Made by a program: the position numbers and the translations under genes. 64,000 nucleotides of DNA. Source: Sphingobium sp. Z007. GTDB lineage: Bacteria > Pseudomonadota > Alphaproteobacteria > Sphingomonadales > Sphingomonadaceae. The notes under the pieces were generated by a model. The model ran no database searches and had not been told where the DNA came from. It saw only the letters and a list, made by a program, of their open reading frames with translations. The stretch's first letter is position 1; each line of letters begins with the position of its first letter. Of the stretch, positions 42,754-51,302 are shown in pieces. The stretch lies in contig NZ_FBXK01000005.1 of assembly GCF_900013425.1 (NCBI RefSeq), forward strand, positions 682,001 through 746,000, given 5' to 3'.

Positions 42754-44073
42754 ATGACAAAGATGATGCTCCTGACCGCTGCCGCGCTATTTCCCATGCT
42801 GGCATCCGCCCAGACCGTTGCGCAGAGCCGCGCGCCCGATCCGGTGCGGATGAAGGCGACGGTGGAGACATTGGTCAGCTTTGGCACGCGCCATACTTTA
42901 TCGTCGGCGACCGATCCCAAGCGCGGCATTGGCGCGGCGCGGCGGTGGGGGGCAGCGGAGTTTGCGAAGATCGCCAAGGGTTGTGGTGGCTGTCTGACCG
43001 TCGAGACGATCGCGGATCGCTTTACCGGGCCGCGCGCGCCCGATGGGGTCGAGGTGGTCGATGTGTTGGCGATCCAGAAGGGGACCGGTGATCCAAATCA
43101 GGTCGTGATCGTCGCCGGGCATATCGACAGCCGGGTGACCGACGTCATGAACGTGACCAGCGATGCGCCGGGCGCCAACGACAATGCGTCGGGCAGCGCG
43201 CTGGTGATCGAGGCGGCGCGGGTGCTGGCGGGCGAAAAGTTCGACGGGACGATCGTCTATGCGCTGCTGTCGGGCGAGGAGCAGGGGCTGTGGGGCGGCA
43301 AGTTGCTGGCGGCGACGGCCAAGGCGCGCGGCTGGCAGGTGCGCGCGATGCTGAACAACGATATCGTCGGTAATACGGTCGGTCAGAATGGGCATGTTGT
43401 TGCCGATCGGGTGCGGGTGTTTTCCGAGGGGATGCGCGCGGGCGACGACGCCAAGGCGAGTGCGACGCGGCGGGCGATCGGCGGCGAGGATGACGGGCCT
43501 TCGCGGGCGCTGGCGAAAAAGATCGACGGGATTGCGGAGGCTAATCCGCAGATTGGGCTGGATGTGTTTGCGGTGCGGCGTTTCGACCGGTTCGGGCGGG
43601 GTGGGGATCATTCGCCCTTCCTGGATTTGGGCTTTCCCGCGGTGCGCTTTTCAGTGGGGATCGAGAATTACGACCGGCAGCATCAGGATCTGCGGACCGA
43701 GAATGGCCGGGTCTATGGCGACACGGTCGAGGGGATGGATTTTCCCTATCTCGCGAAGGTGACGGCTTTGAATGTCGCGGCTTTGCGGCAGTTGGCGGAT
43801 GCGCCGACGGCGCCTGCGAGCGTGTCGCTGGACGGGGCTCTGTCGATGGATACGCGGGTGTTCTGGGACGCGGTGCCGGGGGCGGTTGGCTATAAGGTTT
43901 ATTGGCGACGAGCCGATGCGCAGGATTGGACGGAGAGCCGGATGGTGACCGGCGCGACCGAGACGGTGCTGAAGGATATCGTCGTGGACGATCATTTCAT
44001 CGGCGTGGCGGCGGTGGGCAAGGATGGGGCGGAGAGTCTGGTGACCTTTGGCGGGATGGCGCCGCGCAAGTAG
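42754..44073 (+). CDS. M28 family metallopeptidase, exported
   Basis: 439-aa zinc aminopeptidase-like protein with a signal peptide (MTKMMLLTAAALFPMLASAQ). The M28 core shows metal ligands in VVIVAGHIDSR, PGANDNASGSALV, LLSGEEQGLWG and NNDIVGN, and the last histidine in NYDRQHQDLRTENGR. A C-terminal domain of about 85 residues (SVSLDGALSMDTRVFWDAVP) looks like a fibronectin-type fold. It would cleave peptides in the periplasm or outside. It is a cellular gene lying between the gp1-like and terminase genes. A terminator follows. Confidence 0.93.
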   Translation: MTKMMLLTAAALFPMLASAQTVAQSRAPDPVRMKATVETLVSFGTRHTLSSATDPKRGIGAARRWGAAEFAKIAKGCGGCLTVETIADRFTGPRAPDGVEVVDVLAIQKGTGDPNQVVIVAGHIDSRVTDVMNVTSDAPGANDNASGSALVIEAARVLAGEKFDGTIVYALLSGEEQGLWGGKLLAATAKARGWQVRAMLNNDIVGNTVGQNGHVVADRVRVFSEGMRAGDDAKASATRRAIGGEDDGPSRALAKKIDGIAEANPQIGLDVFAVRRFDRFGRGGDHSPFLDLGFPAVRFSVGIENYDRQHQDLRTENGRVYGDTVEGMDFPYLAKVTALNVAALRQLADAPTAPASVSLDGALSMDTRVFWDAVPGAVGYKVYWRRADAQDWTESRMVTGATETVLKDIVVDDHFIGVAAVGKDGAESLVTFGGMAPRK

Positions 44074-44098
44074 AGAGGGTCGCACGGAGATTTTTGGG

Positions 44099-44124
44099 AA
44101 GGCCGCTTTCGGGCGGCCTTTTTT
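44099..44124 (+). terminator. rho-independent terminator
   Basis: Stem AAGGCCGC with GCGGCCTT, loop TTTCGG, and a run of six T. Ends the M28 peptidase gene and separates it from the terminase gene. Confidence 0.88.
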
Positions 44125-44173
44125 GTGTCTGCGGATTTCATGTCTGTGGACGGGCGGTTGGCAGGGGAGCGCG

Positions 44174-45487
44174 ATGGAGGTTTCGGATCAGGTTTTTCTG
44201 GCGAAGGACGATGGGCGGGCCAGGGCGGCGATATTGAAGCGGCTGGACGGGGCGGCGGCCGAGCGGCTGGAGCGGGAATGGCTGTATCTGGCGCGACCGG
44301 CGCAATTACCGCCGCCGGGCGACTGGCGCATCTGGCTGATGATGGCGGGGCGCGGCTTTGGCAAGACGCGGGCCGGGGCGGAATGGGTGCGAGGGATTGC
44401 CGAGGCCGATCCGCAGGCGCGGATCGCGCTGGTCGGCGCGACGCTGGGCGAGGCGCGCAGCGTGATGGTAGAGGGAGCGTCGGGCCTGCTGGCGGTTGCG
44501 CCTTGGTGGAACCGGCCGGCCTATGCGCCCGCGCTGCGCAAGCTGACCTGGCCCAATGGCGCGGTGGCGAGCCTGTTCGGCGCGGCCGAGCCGGAGGGGC
44601 TGCGCGGGCCGCAGTTCAGCCATGGCTGGGCCGACGAAATCGCCAAATGGGCGGGCGGCGAGGCGGCCTGGCATAATCTGATGATGGGATTGCGCCTGGG
44701 TGCGCGGCCGCAAGTGCTGGCGACGACCACGCCGCGGCCGGTGCCGCTGGTGCGGGCGCTGGTGGCGCGGGATGGCGCAGACGTTATGGTTACGCGGGGG
44801 CGGACGGCGGAGAATGTCGCGCATCTGGCCGATGGTTTTGTGGAGGCCATGGCGGCGAGCTATGGCGGCACGCGGCTGGGGCGGCAGGAACTGGACGGCG
44901 AACTGATCGAGGAGGTGGAAGGTGCCTTGTGGAGCCGCGATCTGATCGAGCGGTGCCGGGTCGCGCATGTGCCGGGCGCGCTCGGCCGGGTCGTGGTGGC
45001 GGTCGATCCGCCGGCGTCGGCGGGCGGGGACGCGTGCGGTATCGTGGTGGCGGGAGTCGGCGGCGACGGGCGCGCTTATGTGATCGCTGACGCCAGCGTG
45101 GCGGGCCAGTCGCCCGAAGGCTGGGCGCGGGCGGTGGCGGCGGCGGCTTTGGTCCATGATGCGGATCGAGTGGTGGCCGAGGCGAATAATGGCGGGGCGA
45201 TGGTGGAAAGCGTGCTGCGTGCGGCGGAGGCGGCGATGCCGGTGAAGCTGGTCCATGCGAGCCGGGGCAAGGCGGCGCGGGCCGAGCCGGTGGCGGCGCT
45301 TTATGAGGCGGGGCGAGTGATGCATCGCGGGGCTTTCCCGGCGCTGGAGGACGAGATGTGCGGGTTGATCGCGGGGGGCGGCTATGTCGGGCCGGGGCGA
45401 TCGCCCGATCGGGCCGACGCGCTGGTGTGGGCGCTGAGCGAGTTGATGCTGGGGAAGAGGGGTGAGGCGCGGGTGCGGGAGATGTAA
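44174..45487 (+). CDS. GTA large terminase (TerL)
   Basis: 437-aa packaging motor. The ATPase domain has the Walker A motif AGRGFGKTRAGAEW near 58-71 and a Walker B-like GPQFSHGWADEIAKW near 145-159; the C-terminal nuclease domain has acidic residues in VVVAVDPPASAGGDACGI, VAEANNGGAMV and SPDRADALVWALSELM. This matches gp2 of GTA clusters and DNA-packaging proteins of HK97-like phages. It is read from an ATG just after the terminator of the peptidase gene; the 178 bp after it hold no gene. Confidence 0.93.
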   Translation: MEVSDQVFLAKDDGRARAAILKRLDGAAAERLEREWLYLARPAQLPPPGDWRIWLMMAGRGFGKTRAGAEWVRGIAEADPQARIALVGATLGEARSVMVEGASGLLAVAPWWNRPAYAPALRKLTWPNGAVASLFGAAEPEGLRGPQFSHGWADEIAKWAGGEAAWHNLMMGLRLGARPQVLATTTPRPVPLVRALVARDGADVMVTRGRTAENVAHLADGFVEAMAASYGGTRLGRQELDGELIEEVEGALWSRDLIERCRVAHVPGALGRVVVAVDPPASAGGDACGIVVAGVGGDGRAYVIADASVAGQSPEGWARAVAAAALVHDADRVVAEANNGGAMVESVLRAAEAAMPVKLVHASRGKAARAEPVAALYEAGRVMHRGAFPALEDEMCGLIAGGGYVGPGRSPDRADALVWALSELMLGKRGEARVREM

Positions 45488-45665
45488 GGGATGGCGGATG
45501 GACCCCCGGTTTCGCTCCCTGCCCGCTGGCCGGCCGTCGCCCGTCCGCCTGGATGACCGTACCAGTTTTGATGTGATACCTTTATTTTCGGGCGGGAGGC
45601 TCTACATCAGGGCGTCATGCGCCGGGCCTAGGCTGGCGCGGCTTTATTGATGAGGACTTTGCTTT

Positions 45666-46298
45666 ATGCTGATCGACCGGCTGAACTGGCGCTACGCCAC
45701 CAAGAAGATGAACCCGGACAAGGCCGTGCCGGAAGACAAGGTGGAGCGCATATTGGAAGCGGTGCGGTTGGCGCCGACGTCGAGCGGGTTGCAGCCGTTC
45801 GAGGTGATCGTCGTCACCAACAAGGCGATCCGCGAGCAGATCAGGGCGATCGCCTGGGACCAGGCGCAGGTCGTGGACGCCTCGCACCTGTTGGTGTTTG
45901 CGGCGTGGGACAATTATACCGCCGACCGGATCAACCATATGTTCGACCTGGTCAATGACGAGCGCGGCATCCGTAACGAGGGGTTCGAAGCCTATCGGCA
46001 GCAGTTGCTGGGCAGCTATCCGCAGCGCGACGCGCAGACCAATTTCGAACATGCCGCGCGGCAGGTCTATGTCGGATTGGGCATCGCCCTGACCGCCGCC
46101 GCGTTCGAGGAGGTGGATGCCACGCCGATGGAGGGGTTCGATCCCGATGCGCTGGACGCGATCCTGGATTTGCGCGCGCGTGGCCTGCGGTCGGTGGTGA
46201 TGATGCCGCTGGGTTATCGTGCGGATGAGGGCGACTGGCTGGTCAATTTGAAGAAGGTGCGGCGGGCGACGGCGGATTTCGTGTCGCGGGTGGACTAA
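45666..46298 (+). CDS. nitroreductase family NAD(P)H-dependent oxidoreductase
   Basis: 210-aa FMN enzyme of the oxygen-insensitive nitroreductase group. LNWRYATKKMNPDKAVPEDK with the FMN-phosphate basic residues, then RLAPTSSGLQPFEVIVV, and RSVVMMPLGYRADEGDWL near the end are typical. It would reduce nitro-aromatics or quinones. A cellular gene placed between the terminase and portal genes. Confidence 0.93.
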   Translation: MLIDRLNWRYATKKMNPDKAVPEDKVERILEAVRLAPTSSGLQPFEVIVVTNKAIREQIRAIAWDQAQVVDASHLLVFAAWDNYTADRINHMFDLVNDERGIRNEGFEAYRQQLLGSYPQRDAQTNFEHAARQVYVGLGIALTAAAFEEVDATPMEGFDPDALDAILDLRARGLRSVVMMPLGYRADEGDWLVNLKKVRRATADFVSRVD

Positions 46299-46381
46299 GC
46301 GGCTGCGGCCCGACCGCTGGGGAACCGACGATCGGGGCGGTTCGTTTTGGTGCCATCGGATGATCGGATGGAGTAAGTGGG

Positions 46382-46720
46382 ATGAAGATGGCCAGGATTT
46401 TGGCGGCGGTTGTCGGCCTGTCGGTGGCGGCATCGCCGGTGCTGGCGGCGAGCCTGAACAGCAAGGACCGGGCGCGGGTGGCGCGCGCTGCGCCGCGCGA
46501 TCGCGACGATGTGCGCTACTGTTTGCTGAAGGGCAAGCAGGGGCGCGACAAGGGCACGGTGATCGGTGCGGCTGGCGGCGCGGGCGTCGGATTGCTGGCG
46601 GGCGGCAGTGTGGGCGAGACGTTGCTGGGCGCTGGCGCGGGTGCGCTGGCGGGGCGCGTGATCGGCAAGAGCGAAGGCACCAACAGCGTGTGTGACCGTG
46701 TGCTGGCGCGGAATCGGTAA
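46382..46720 (+). CDS. secreted glycine-zipper protein
   Basis: 112-aa protein with a signal peptide (MARILAAVVGLSVAASPVLA after three codons) and a glycine-zipper segment (GAAGGAGVGLLAGGSVGE, then LLGAGAGALAGRVIG) that can insert in or associate with membranes. Two cysteines (VRYCLLKG and NSVCDRV) may pair. Likely envelope protein; function unknown. Not related to the surrounding phage genes. Confidence 0.78.
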   Translation: MKMARILAAVVGLSVAASPVLAASLNSKDRARVARAAPRDRDDVRYCLLKGKQGRDKGTVIGAAGGAGVGLLAGGSVGETLLGAGAGALAGRVIGKSEGTNSVCDRVLARNR

Positions 46721-46736
46721 TCTTTACGGGGCGCCC

Positions 46737-46810
46737 GCCCCCCTCTCCAAGTTTCGGTAGGCGGCTGACGCCGCCAACCTCCACTATCCTCTCCCCCGGC
46801 GGGGAGAGGG
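46737..46810. repeat. palindromic repeat, family D copy 2
   Basis: CCCCCTCTCCAAGTTTCGGT, hairpin GGCGGCTGACGCCGCC, a spacer ending CTATC, then CTCTCCCCCGGCGGGGAGAG and a T-run. It lies directly upstream of the portal gene and could also act as a terminator for the glycine-zipper gene. Confidence 0.75.
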
Positions 46811-46834
46811 TTTTTTCGTTTTGGGGACAAATCC

Positions 46835-47974
46835 ATGAAATGGTTCGGGACGAAAGCTGCACTTGGTGCGGTTGGGCAGGTGGATGCGCGGCCGGTGCTG
46901 ACGCGGGCCTGGGGATCGGGCGCGGTGGCGCTGGGGGAGTGGCCCGCCAGTTATGAGGCGCAGTTGCGTGCCGGGGTGATGGGCAATCCGATCGCGCAGC
47001 GGGCGATGCGGCTGGTGTCGGAAGGGGCGGGCGCGTGCGCATTGAAAGTGCGCGGTGTCGAGGATGGCGCGCGCGTGCTGGCGCTGGTCGGGCGGGCGTC
47101 GGCGGGGCAGGGGCTGGTCGAGACGCTGGCCTGCCACCTGCTGTTGCATGGCAATGCCTATGTGCAGGTGATGGCCGGTATGGACGGGATGCCGGCCGAA
47201 CTGTTCGCGCTGCGGCCGGAACGGGTGAGCGTGGAGGCCGATGCGCGCGGCTGGCCGGCGGCCTATCTGTATCGGGTGGGGGAGAGCGTGACGCGGCTGA
47301 CGCCCGAAGATGGCGCGGGGCGGACCAATATGCTGCACATCAAGGCGCTGCATCCGCTGGATGATCATTATGGGCTGGGTTGTGTGGGCGCGGCGGCGGG
47401 GGCTGTGGCGATCCATAATGCGGCGAGTGTGTGGAACAAGGCGCTGCTGGACAATGCGGCGCGGCCGAGCGGGGCGATGGTCTATGATCCGGGCGACGGA
47501 TCGGTGCTGTCGCCTGAGCAGTTCGAGCGGGTGAAACGCGAGATGGAGGTGGCCTTTGCGGGGGCGGCCAATGCGGGACGTCCGATGTTGCTGGAGGGGG
47601 GGCTAAGCTGGAAAGCGATGAGCCTGACGCCGGCGGAGATGGATTTTGTGGGATTGAAAGCAGCGGCGGCGCGGGAGATCGCTTTGGCCTTCGGCGTGCC
47701 GCCGATGCTGATGGGGCTGCCGGGCGACAATAGCTACGCCAATTATCGGGAGGCGAACAAAGCGTTGTGGCGGCAGGCGATCCTGCCGCTGGTGGCGAAG
47801 ATAGGCGGGGCGTTGGCCCAGGGGCTGGGCGATTGGTGGCCGGGGCTAGGGATCGAGGCCGATTTGGACGCGGTGCCGGCATTGTCGGATGAGCGGGCGG
47901 CCCTTTGGGAGCGGGTGGCGGGGGCGGATTTCCTCTCGGCGGAGGAGAAGAGGGCGATGTTGGGGATCGGTTAG
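46835..47974 (+). CDS. GTA portal protein
   Basis: 379-aa portal of the HK97 type (GTA gp3), forming the DNA entry ring at one capsid vertex. Typical segments are GNPIAQRAMRLVSEGAG, HGNAYVQVMAG with ELFALRPERV, HPLDDHYGLGCV, and the C-terminal FGVPPMLMGLPGDNSYANYR. The length is normal for GTA portals. It follows a family D repeat and is separated from the protease gene by two small genes and another repeat. Confidence 0.93.
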   Translation: MKWFGTKAALGAVGQVDARPVLTRAWGSGAVALGEWPASYEAQLRAGVMGNPIAQRAMRLVSEGAGACALKVRGVEDGARVLALVGRASAGQGLVETLACHLLLHGNAYVQVMAGMDGMPAELFALRPERVSVEADARGWPAAYLYRVGESVTRLTPEDGAGRTNMLHIKALHPLDDHYGLGCVGAAAGAVAIHNAASVWNKALLDNAARPSGAMVYDPGDGSVLSPEQFERVKREMEVAFAGAANAGRPMLLEGGLSWKAMSLTPAEMDFVGLKAAAAREIALAFGVPPMLMGLPGDNSYANYREANKALWRQAILPLVAKIGGALAQGLGDWWPGLGIEADLDAVPALSDERAALWERVAGADFLSAEEKRAMLGIG

Positions 47975-48063
47975 CGCAGAGGCGCGGAGGGCGGGAAGAA
48001 GGAAGAAAGATTGGCTGCCTTTGGCGGCTTTCTTTTTGCTCTGCGTTCTCTGCGCCTCTGCGT
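47973..48063. repeat. inverted repeat after portal gene
   Basis: GCGCAGAGGCGCGGAG on the left and CTCTGCGCCTCTGCG on the right pair across about 60 bases. It lies between the portal gene and the convergent 56-aa gene and may help terminate both. It differs from the other repeat families. Confidence 0.65.
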
Positions 48064-48072
48064 GACAATCTT

Positions 48073-48243
48073 TTACTCTGCAGGGCGGGCTAGGCTGTCG
48101 AGGCGGCAGAAGCCGGTATCGCTGTTCCAGCGGCCCCCCTGGATCAGGCAGTCGCCGGCGCGGAACAGGCCGAAATGCCAGGCGATGGCGACCAAGGCCA
48201 CCAGGACGAGCAGGATCAGGATTTTGCGCGGCGTGCGTTGCAT
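48073..48243 (-). CDS. small membrane-anchored hypothetical protein
   Basis: 56-aa protein on the strand opposite to the phage-like genes. The start MQRTPRKILILLVLVALVAI is a basic residue cluster plus one membrane segment, followed by a short tail with GDCLIQGGRWNSDTGFCRLD, where two cysteines bracket a G-G-x-W motif. An upstream in-frame ATG would add ten residues; neither start has a good ribosome binding site. Function unknown. Confidence 0.55.
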   Translation of the reverse strand: MQRTPRKILILLVLVALVAIAWHFGLFRAGDCLIQGGRWNSDTGFCRLDSLARPAE

Positions 48244-48288
48244 GCGCGCCCAATAGACATGGGCGGTCCCCATGGGAAGGCGGGATGG

Positions 48289-48609
48289 ATGAAACAGGAT
48301 GGCGACATGCTGGCGCGACTGGTGGCGCAGGCGGAAGGGGTGCCGGGCGGGGCGGACATGGTGATGATCCGCGCGCTGATCGAGGAGGCGAGCGAGTTGG
48401 GCGCGGGGCGGGCGCTGGAGCGGTTGGGGCTGGCCGACGGCCACGCGGAGGGCGACATGCGCGAGCTGCGCGAATTGCTGTCCGCCTGGCGCGACGCGAA
48501 GAAGGCGGCGCGCGGCGCGGTGATCGGATGGGCGGTGCGGATCGTGATGGCGCTGCTGGTGCTGGGGATTGCGGTGAAGGTGGGGTTGGTAGGATTGGTG
48601 CGCGGATAG
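48289..48609 (+). CDS. DUF6127-like membrane protein
   Basis: 106-aa protein: a helical cytosolic part (MLARLVAQAEGVPGGADMVM, then RALIEEASELGAGRALERLG) followed by REEL-type helices and one C-terminal membrane segment (AVRIVMALLVLGIAVKVGLV). It resembles small proteins I associate with DUF6127 in sphingomonads, found in this place between portal and protease; the family name is from memory. A role in the particle is possible but unproven. Confidence 0.65.
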   Translation: MKQDGDMLARLVAQAEGVPGGADMVMIRALIEEASELGAGRALERLGLADGHAEGDMRELRELLSAWRDAKKAARGAVIGWAVRIVMALLVLGIAVKVGLVGLVRG

Positions 48610-48634
48610 CATTGACCCCGAAGCACCGTCCGTT

Positions 48635-48716
48635 CGTGATCGTATCGACGCAGCGGTGCGGATGATCCCTCGATACGTCCCTTCGACTTCGCTCAGGGAC
48701 TACTCAGGACGAACGG
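48635..48716. repeat. palindromic intergenic repeat, family B
   Basis: Left arm CGTCCGTTCGTGATCGTATCG, right arm CCCTTCGACTTCGCTCAGGG plus ACTACTCAGGACGAACGG. It ends about 9 bases before the prohead protease start. Confidence 0.7.
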
Positions 48717-48724
48717 AGATTGGA

Positions 48725-49126
48725 ATGAAAAGCGACATACGCTTTGCCGGCTATGCGGCAATTTTCGACCGGGTGGACCGGGGCGGGGATGTGGTGCGGG
48801 CAGGCGCGTTCGGGGCGATCGATGCGTCGGGCGTGCCGTTGCTGTGGCAGCATGGGCCGGGCAGCGTGATCGGTGTCGTCGAGACGGCGCGGGAAGATGC
48901 GCGCGGGCTGCGCGTGATCGGGCGTGTGTCGCAGCGGACCGCGGCGGGGCGCGAGGCGGCGGCGGCGCTGAAGGCCGGGGCGCTGGACGGGCTGTCGTTC
49001 GGATACCGCGTGCGCGAGGCGCGCGGGGTGGGGCCGCGGGAGTTGCTGGGGCTGGAGCTGGTGGAGGTGAGTCTGGTGACGCACCCCATGCAGGATCTGG
49101 CGCGGGTGGTGGCGGTGGAGGGGTAG
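48725..49126 (+). CDS. GTA prohead protease
   Basis: 133-aa serine protease of the HK97 prohead family (GTA gp4). FAGYAAIFDRVDRGGDVVRA is the usual start; the catalytic His is in LLWQHGPGSVIG near 40-50 and the catalytic Ser in ALDGLSFGYRVREA near 95. ELVEVSLVTHPMQDLARV closes the domain. It trims scaffold or capsid N-termini during head maturation. It is compact, as in GTA systems. The ATG follows a GGAGATTGGA purine stretch. Confidence 0.92.
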   Translation: MKSDIRFAGYAAIFDRVDRGGDVVRAGAFGAIDASGVPLLWQHGPGSVIGVVETAREDARGLRVIGRVSQRTAAGREAAAALKAGALDGLSFGYRVREARGVGPRELLGLELVEVSLVTHPMQDLARVVAVEG

Positions 49127-49131
49127 CGTTT

Positions 49132-49203
49132 CCCCCTCATCCAACTGCGCCTAGCCAGCAAGCTGGCAAGGCTTTGCATCCTTCTCCCCCGAGGGGAGAA
49201 GGG
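49132..49203. repeat. palindromic repeat, family D copy 3
   Basis: CCCCCTCATCCAACTGCGCC, hairpin GCCAGCAAGCTGGC, AAGGCTTTGCATCCTTCTCC and the closing CCCGAGGGGAGAAGGG. Lies between the protease gene and the convergent PhyH gene. Confidence 0.8.
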
Positions 49204-49875
49204 TCATTTGACGCCCAGCCATTCCAGGCCGCCGGGCAGCGAAACGGCGCTGTAGTCGAGTTGGAGGACGCGGCGGCGGCGGGGGTCTCTCGCGGTTTCG
49301 GAGGCGTGGAGAATCGGGGTGGCATAGAGCCAGATGTCGCCCCGTGCGGCTAGGCAGGCATGGGCGCCGCAGCCATCGACCAGCGCGGCGACGTCGCTTT
49401 CGGCGACCCGGCCTTGGCGGTGCGAACCGGGGGCGATCAGCAGCGGGGCATTGTGCGCATCGACCGGATCGAGATGGAGGCGCAGGGTCAGCATGCGATC
49501 GAGCAACGATTGCGGCGGGGCGACATGCTGGATGCCGGACTTGACGGTCCAGGGGCCAAAGCCGGGGGTTTCGATCCTCTGTCGCACCGCGATCGTGCGG
49601 TCCTGATGCCAGCCGAGCGCCCAGTTGGTCGTGGCGCTTTTGTCGAAGAGGATCGCGCGGACGGAACGGGCGGCTGCACCCAGATGAGCGGCGGCGTGTT
49701 GGCCGATCGGGCCGCTGGCGCTCAGCATGGACGCGAGCGCGGGCAGGTTGGCGAGGCGTAGTCCGGCGCGATCGGTGGGTTGGGGCGCAAGCGCGACTTC
49801 GAGAGTGGCCAAAGATTCAGCGTCGAGTGCGGCGGGGATATGCTGGGCGCCGTCGGTGGCGAGGGTCAGGGACAT
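49204..49875 (-). CDS. phytanoyl-CoA dioxygenase family protein
   Basis: 223-aa PhyH-type Fe(II)/2-oxoglutarate-dependent oxygenase. The HxD iron motif is in LGWHQDRTIAVRQR near 90-103, the distal histidine in YATPILHASETA near 190-200, and the following arginines in RDPRRRRVLQLDYS bind 2-oxoglutarate. The substrate is unknown. It is on the minus strand between the protease and capsid genes and is bracketed by family D repeats in the same orientation, so it looks like a cellular insertion in the phage-like cluster. Confidence 0.88.
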   Translation of the reverse strand: MSLTLATDGAQHIPAALDAESLATLEVALAPQPTDRAGLRLANLPALASMLSASGPIGQHAAAHLGAAARSVRAILFDKSATTNWALGWHQDRTIAVRQRIETPGFGPWTVKSGIQHVAPPQSLLDRMLTLRLHLDPVDAHNAPLLIAPGSHRQGRVAESDVAALVDGCGAHACLAARGDIWLYATPILHASETARDPRRRRVLQLDYSAVSLPGGLEWLGVK

Positions 49876-49920
49876 GACGGCTTTATGGGCAAAGGGTTGA
49901 GCGGCGGCAAGGGCGCGGCT

Positions 49921-49990
49921 CCCCTCTCCAACTTCGCCTGACCGGCTGGGCCGGGAAGGCTTCGTATCCTCTCCCCCCACGGGGCGAGGA
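49921..49990. repeat. palindromic repeat, family D copy 4
   Basis: CCCCTCTCCAACTTCGCCTG, hairpin CCGGCTGGGCCGG, AAGGCTTCGTATCCTCTCCC and the closing part CCCCACGGGGCGAGG. It lies in front of the capsid gene. Confidence 0.78.
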
Positions 49991-50037
49991 TTTTGCGGGG
50001 CGGTCCGTTTGGGCCGCCCTTTTTTGTGGAGACGGGC

Positions 50038-51165
50038 ATGACGGATCAGGTGACGGACGCATTGGAAGCGCGGTTCGATGCGGTGGTGCAGGGGGAGCGG
50101 ATTGATGGGTTGGAGGGGGAGATTGCGGCGCTGAAGGGGGCTTTGCTGGCCACCCAGCGACCGGCGCTGGATGGCGTGAAAGGCGGGTCGGTCGATCCGG
50201 CGCGGGCGGCGTTTGTAGATCGCTATCTGCGGCAGGGGCATGAAGCGGGGGTTGAGCTGAAGAGCTTTTCGGGTGCTTCGGGCGCGGCGGGGGGCTATGC
50301 GGTGCCGCGCGAGATCGATCAGCTGATCGGGGCGACGCTGAAGGCGATTTCGCCGATTCGGTCGATCGCCAATGTGGTGCGCACCGGGAGCGCGGGCTAT
50401 CGCAAGCTGGTGACGGCGGGCGGCATCGTGTCGGGTTGGGCGAGCGAGACGGGCGCGCGGGCCGAGACGGGGACGCCGGTTTTCAACGAGATCGCGCCGC
50501 CGTCGGGTGAGCTATACGCCAATCCGGCCGCGAGCCAGGCGATGCTGGACGATGCGCAGTTCGATGTCGAAGCCTGGCTGGCGAACGAGATCGGGCGGGA
50601 GTTTGCCGTCGCGGAGGGCGCAGCCTTCGTCAACGGCAATGGGACGAACAAGCCCAAGGGCTTTTTGACCTACACCACGACCAACGAGGCGGACAGCGTG
50701 CGGGCGTTCGGTTCGCTGCAATATGTGGCGTCGGGCGCGGCGGGCGCCTTTGCCGCGTCAAACCCGCAGGACAAGCTGATCGACCTGGTCCAGAGCCTTC
50801 GCGCGCCATACCGCCAGGGGGCGAGTTTCGTCATGAACAGCGCCACGCTGGCGGTGATCCGCAAGATGAAGACGACCGACGGCGCGTTCATCTGGCAACC
50901 GGGGCTGACCGGTGGTCAGCCTGCCACGCTGCTGGGCTATCCGGTGGTCGAGGCGGAGGACATGCCCGATATCGCTGCGGGCAGCCTGTCGATCGCGTTC
51001 GGCAATTTCCAGGCTGGCTATGTGATCGCGGAACGGAGCGAGACGAGCATTTTGCGCGATCCGTTCAGCAACAAGCCGTTCGTGCATTTCTATGCGGTGA
51101 AGCGGATCGGCGGGGCTGTGGCGAACAGCGAGGCGATCAAGTTGATGAAGTTCGCCGCTTCTTGA
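50038..51165 (+). CDS. GTA major capsid protein
   Basis: 375-aa HK97-fold capsid protein (GTA gp5). A coiled N-terminal delta-like part (EALEARFDAV-type helix, then RIDGLEGEIAALKGAL) is followed by the fold: SGASGAAGGYAVPREIDQLI, SPIRSIANVVRTGS, VPVFNE-like P-loop and YRQGASFVMNSATLAVIRKM. The C-terminus AERSETSILRDPFSNKPFVH is typical. The N-terminal part would be removed by the protease encoded upstream. The ATG MTDQVTDALE was chosen inside a longer frame. Confidence 0.94.
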   Translation: MTDQVTDALEARFDAVVQGERIDGLEGEIAALKGALLATQRPALDGVKGGSVDPARAAFVDRYLRQGHEAGVELKSFSGASGAAGGYAVPREIDQLIGATLKAISPIRSIANVVRTGSAGYRKLVTAGGIVSGWASETGARAETGTPVFNEIAPPSGELYANPAASQAMLDDAQFDVEAWLANEIGREFAVAEGAAFVNGNGTNKPKGFLTYTTTNEADSVRAFGSLQYVASGAAGAFAASNPQDKLIDLVQSLRAPYRQGASFVMNSATLAVIRKMKTTDGAFIWQPGLTGGQPATLLGYPVVEAEDMPDIAAGSLSIAFGNFQAGYVIAERSETSILRDPFSNKPFVHFYAVKRIGGAVANSEAIKLMKFAAS

Positions 51166-51182
51166 CGAGTGGGGGGCGTTGT

Positions 51183-51255
51183 TCCCCCTCATCCAACTGC
51201 GCCTAAGCCCTGCGGGCTAAGGCTTCGTATCCTTCTCCCCCCTTGGGGAGAAGGT
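51183..51255. repeat. palindromic repeat, family D copy 5
   Basis: CCCCCTCATCCAACTGCGCC, hairpin AGCCCTGCGGGCT, AAGGCTTCGTATCCTTCTCC, closing CCCCTTGGGGAGAAGG. Between the capsid and tail-fibre-like genes. Confidence 0.8.
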
Positions 51256-51302
51256 TTGGGGGGAGGCCGCGGGGCTTCCCCTTTTTTTGTGAGGGGGCGG
51301 GC

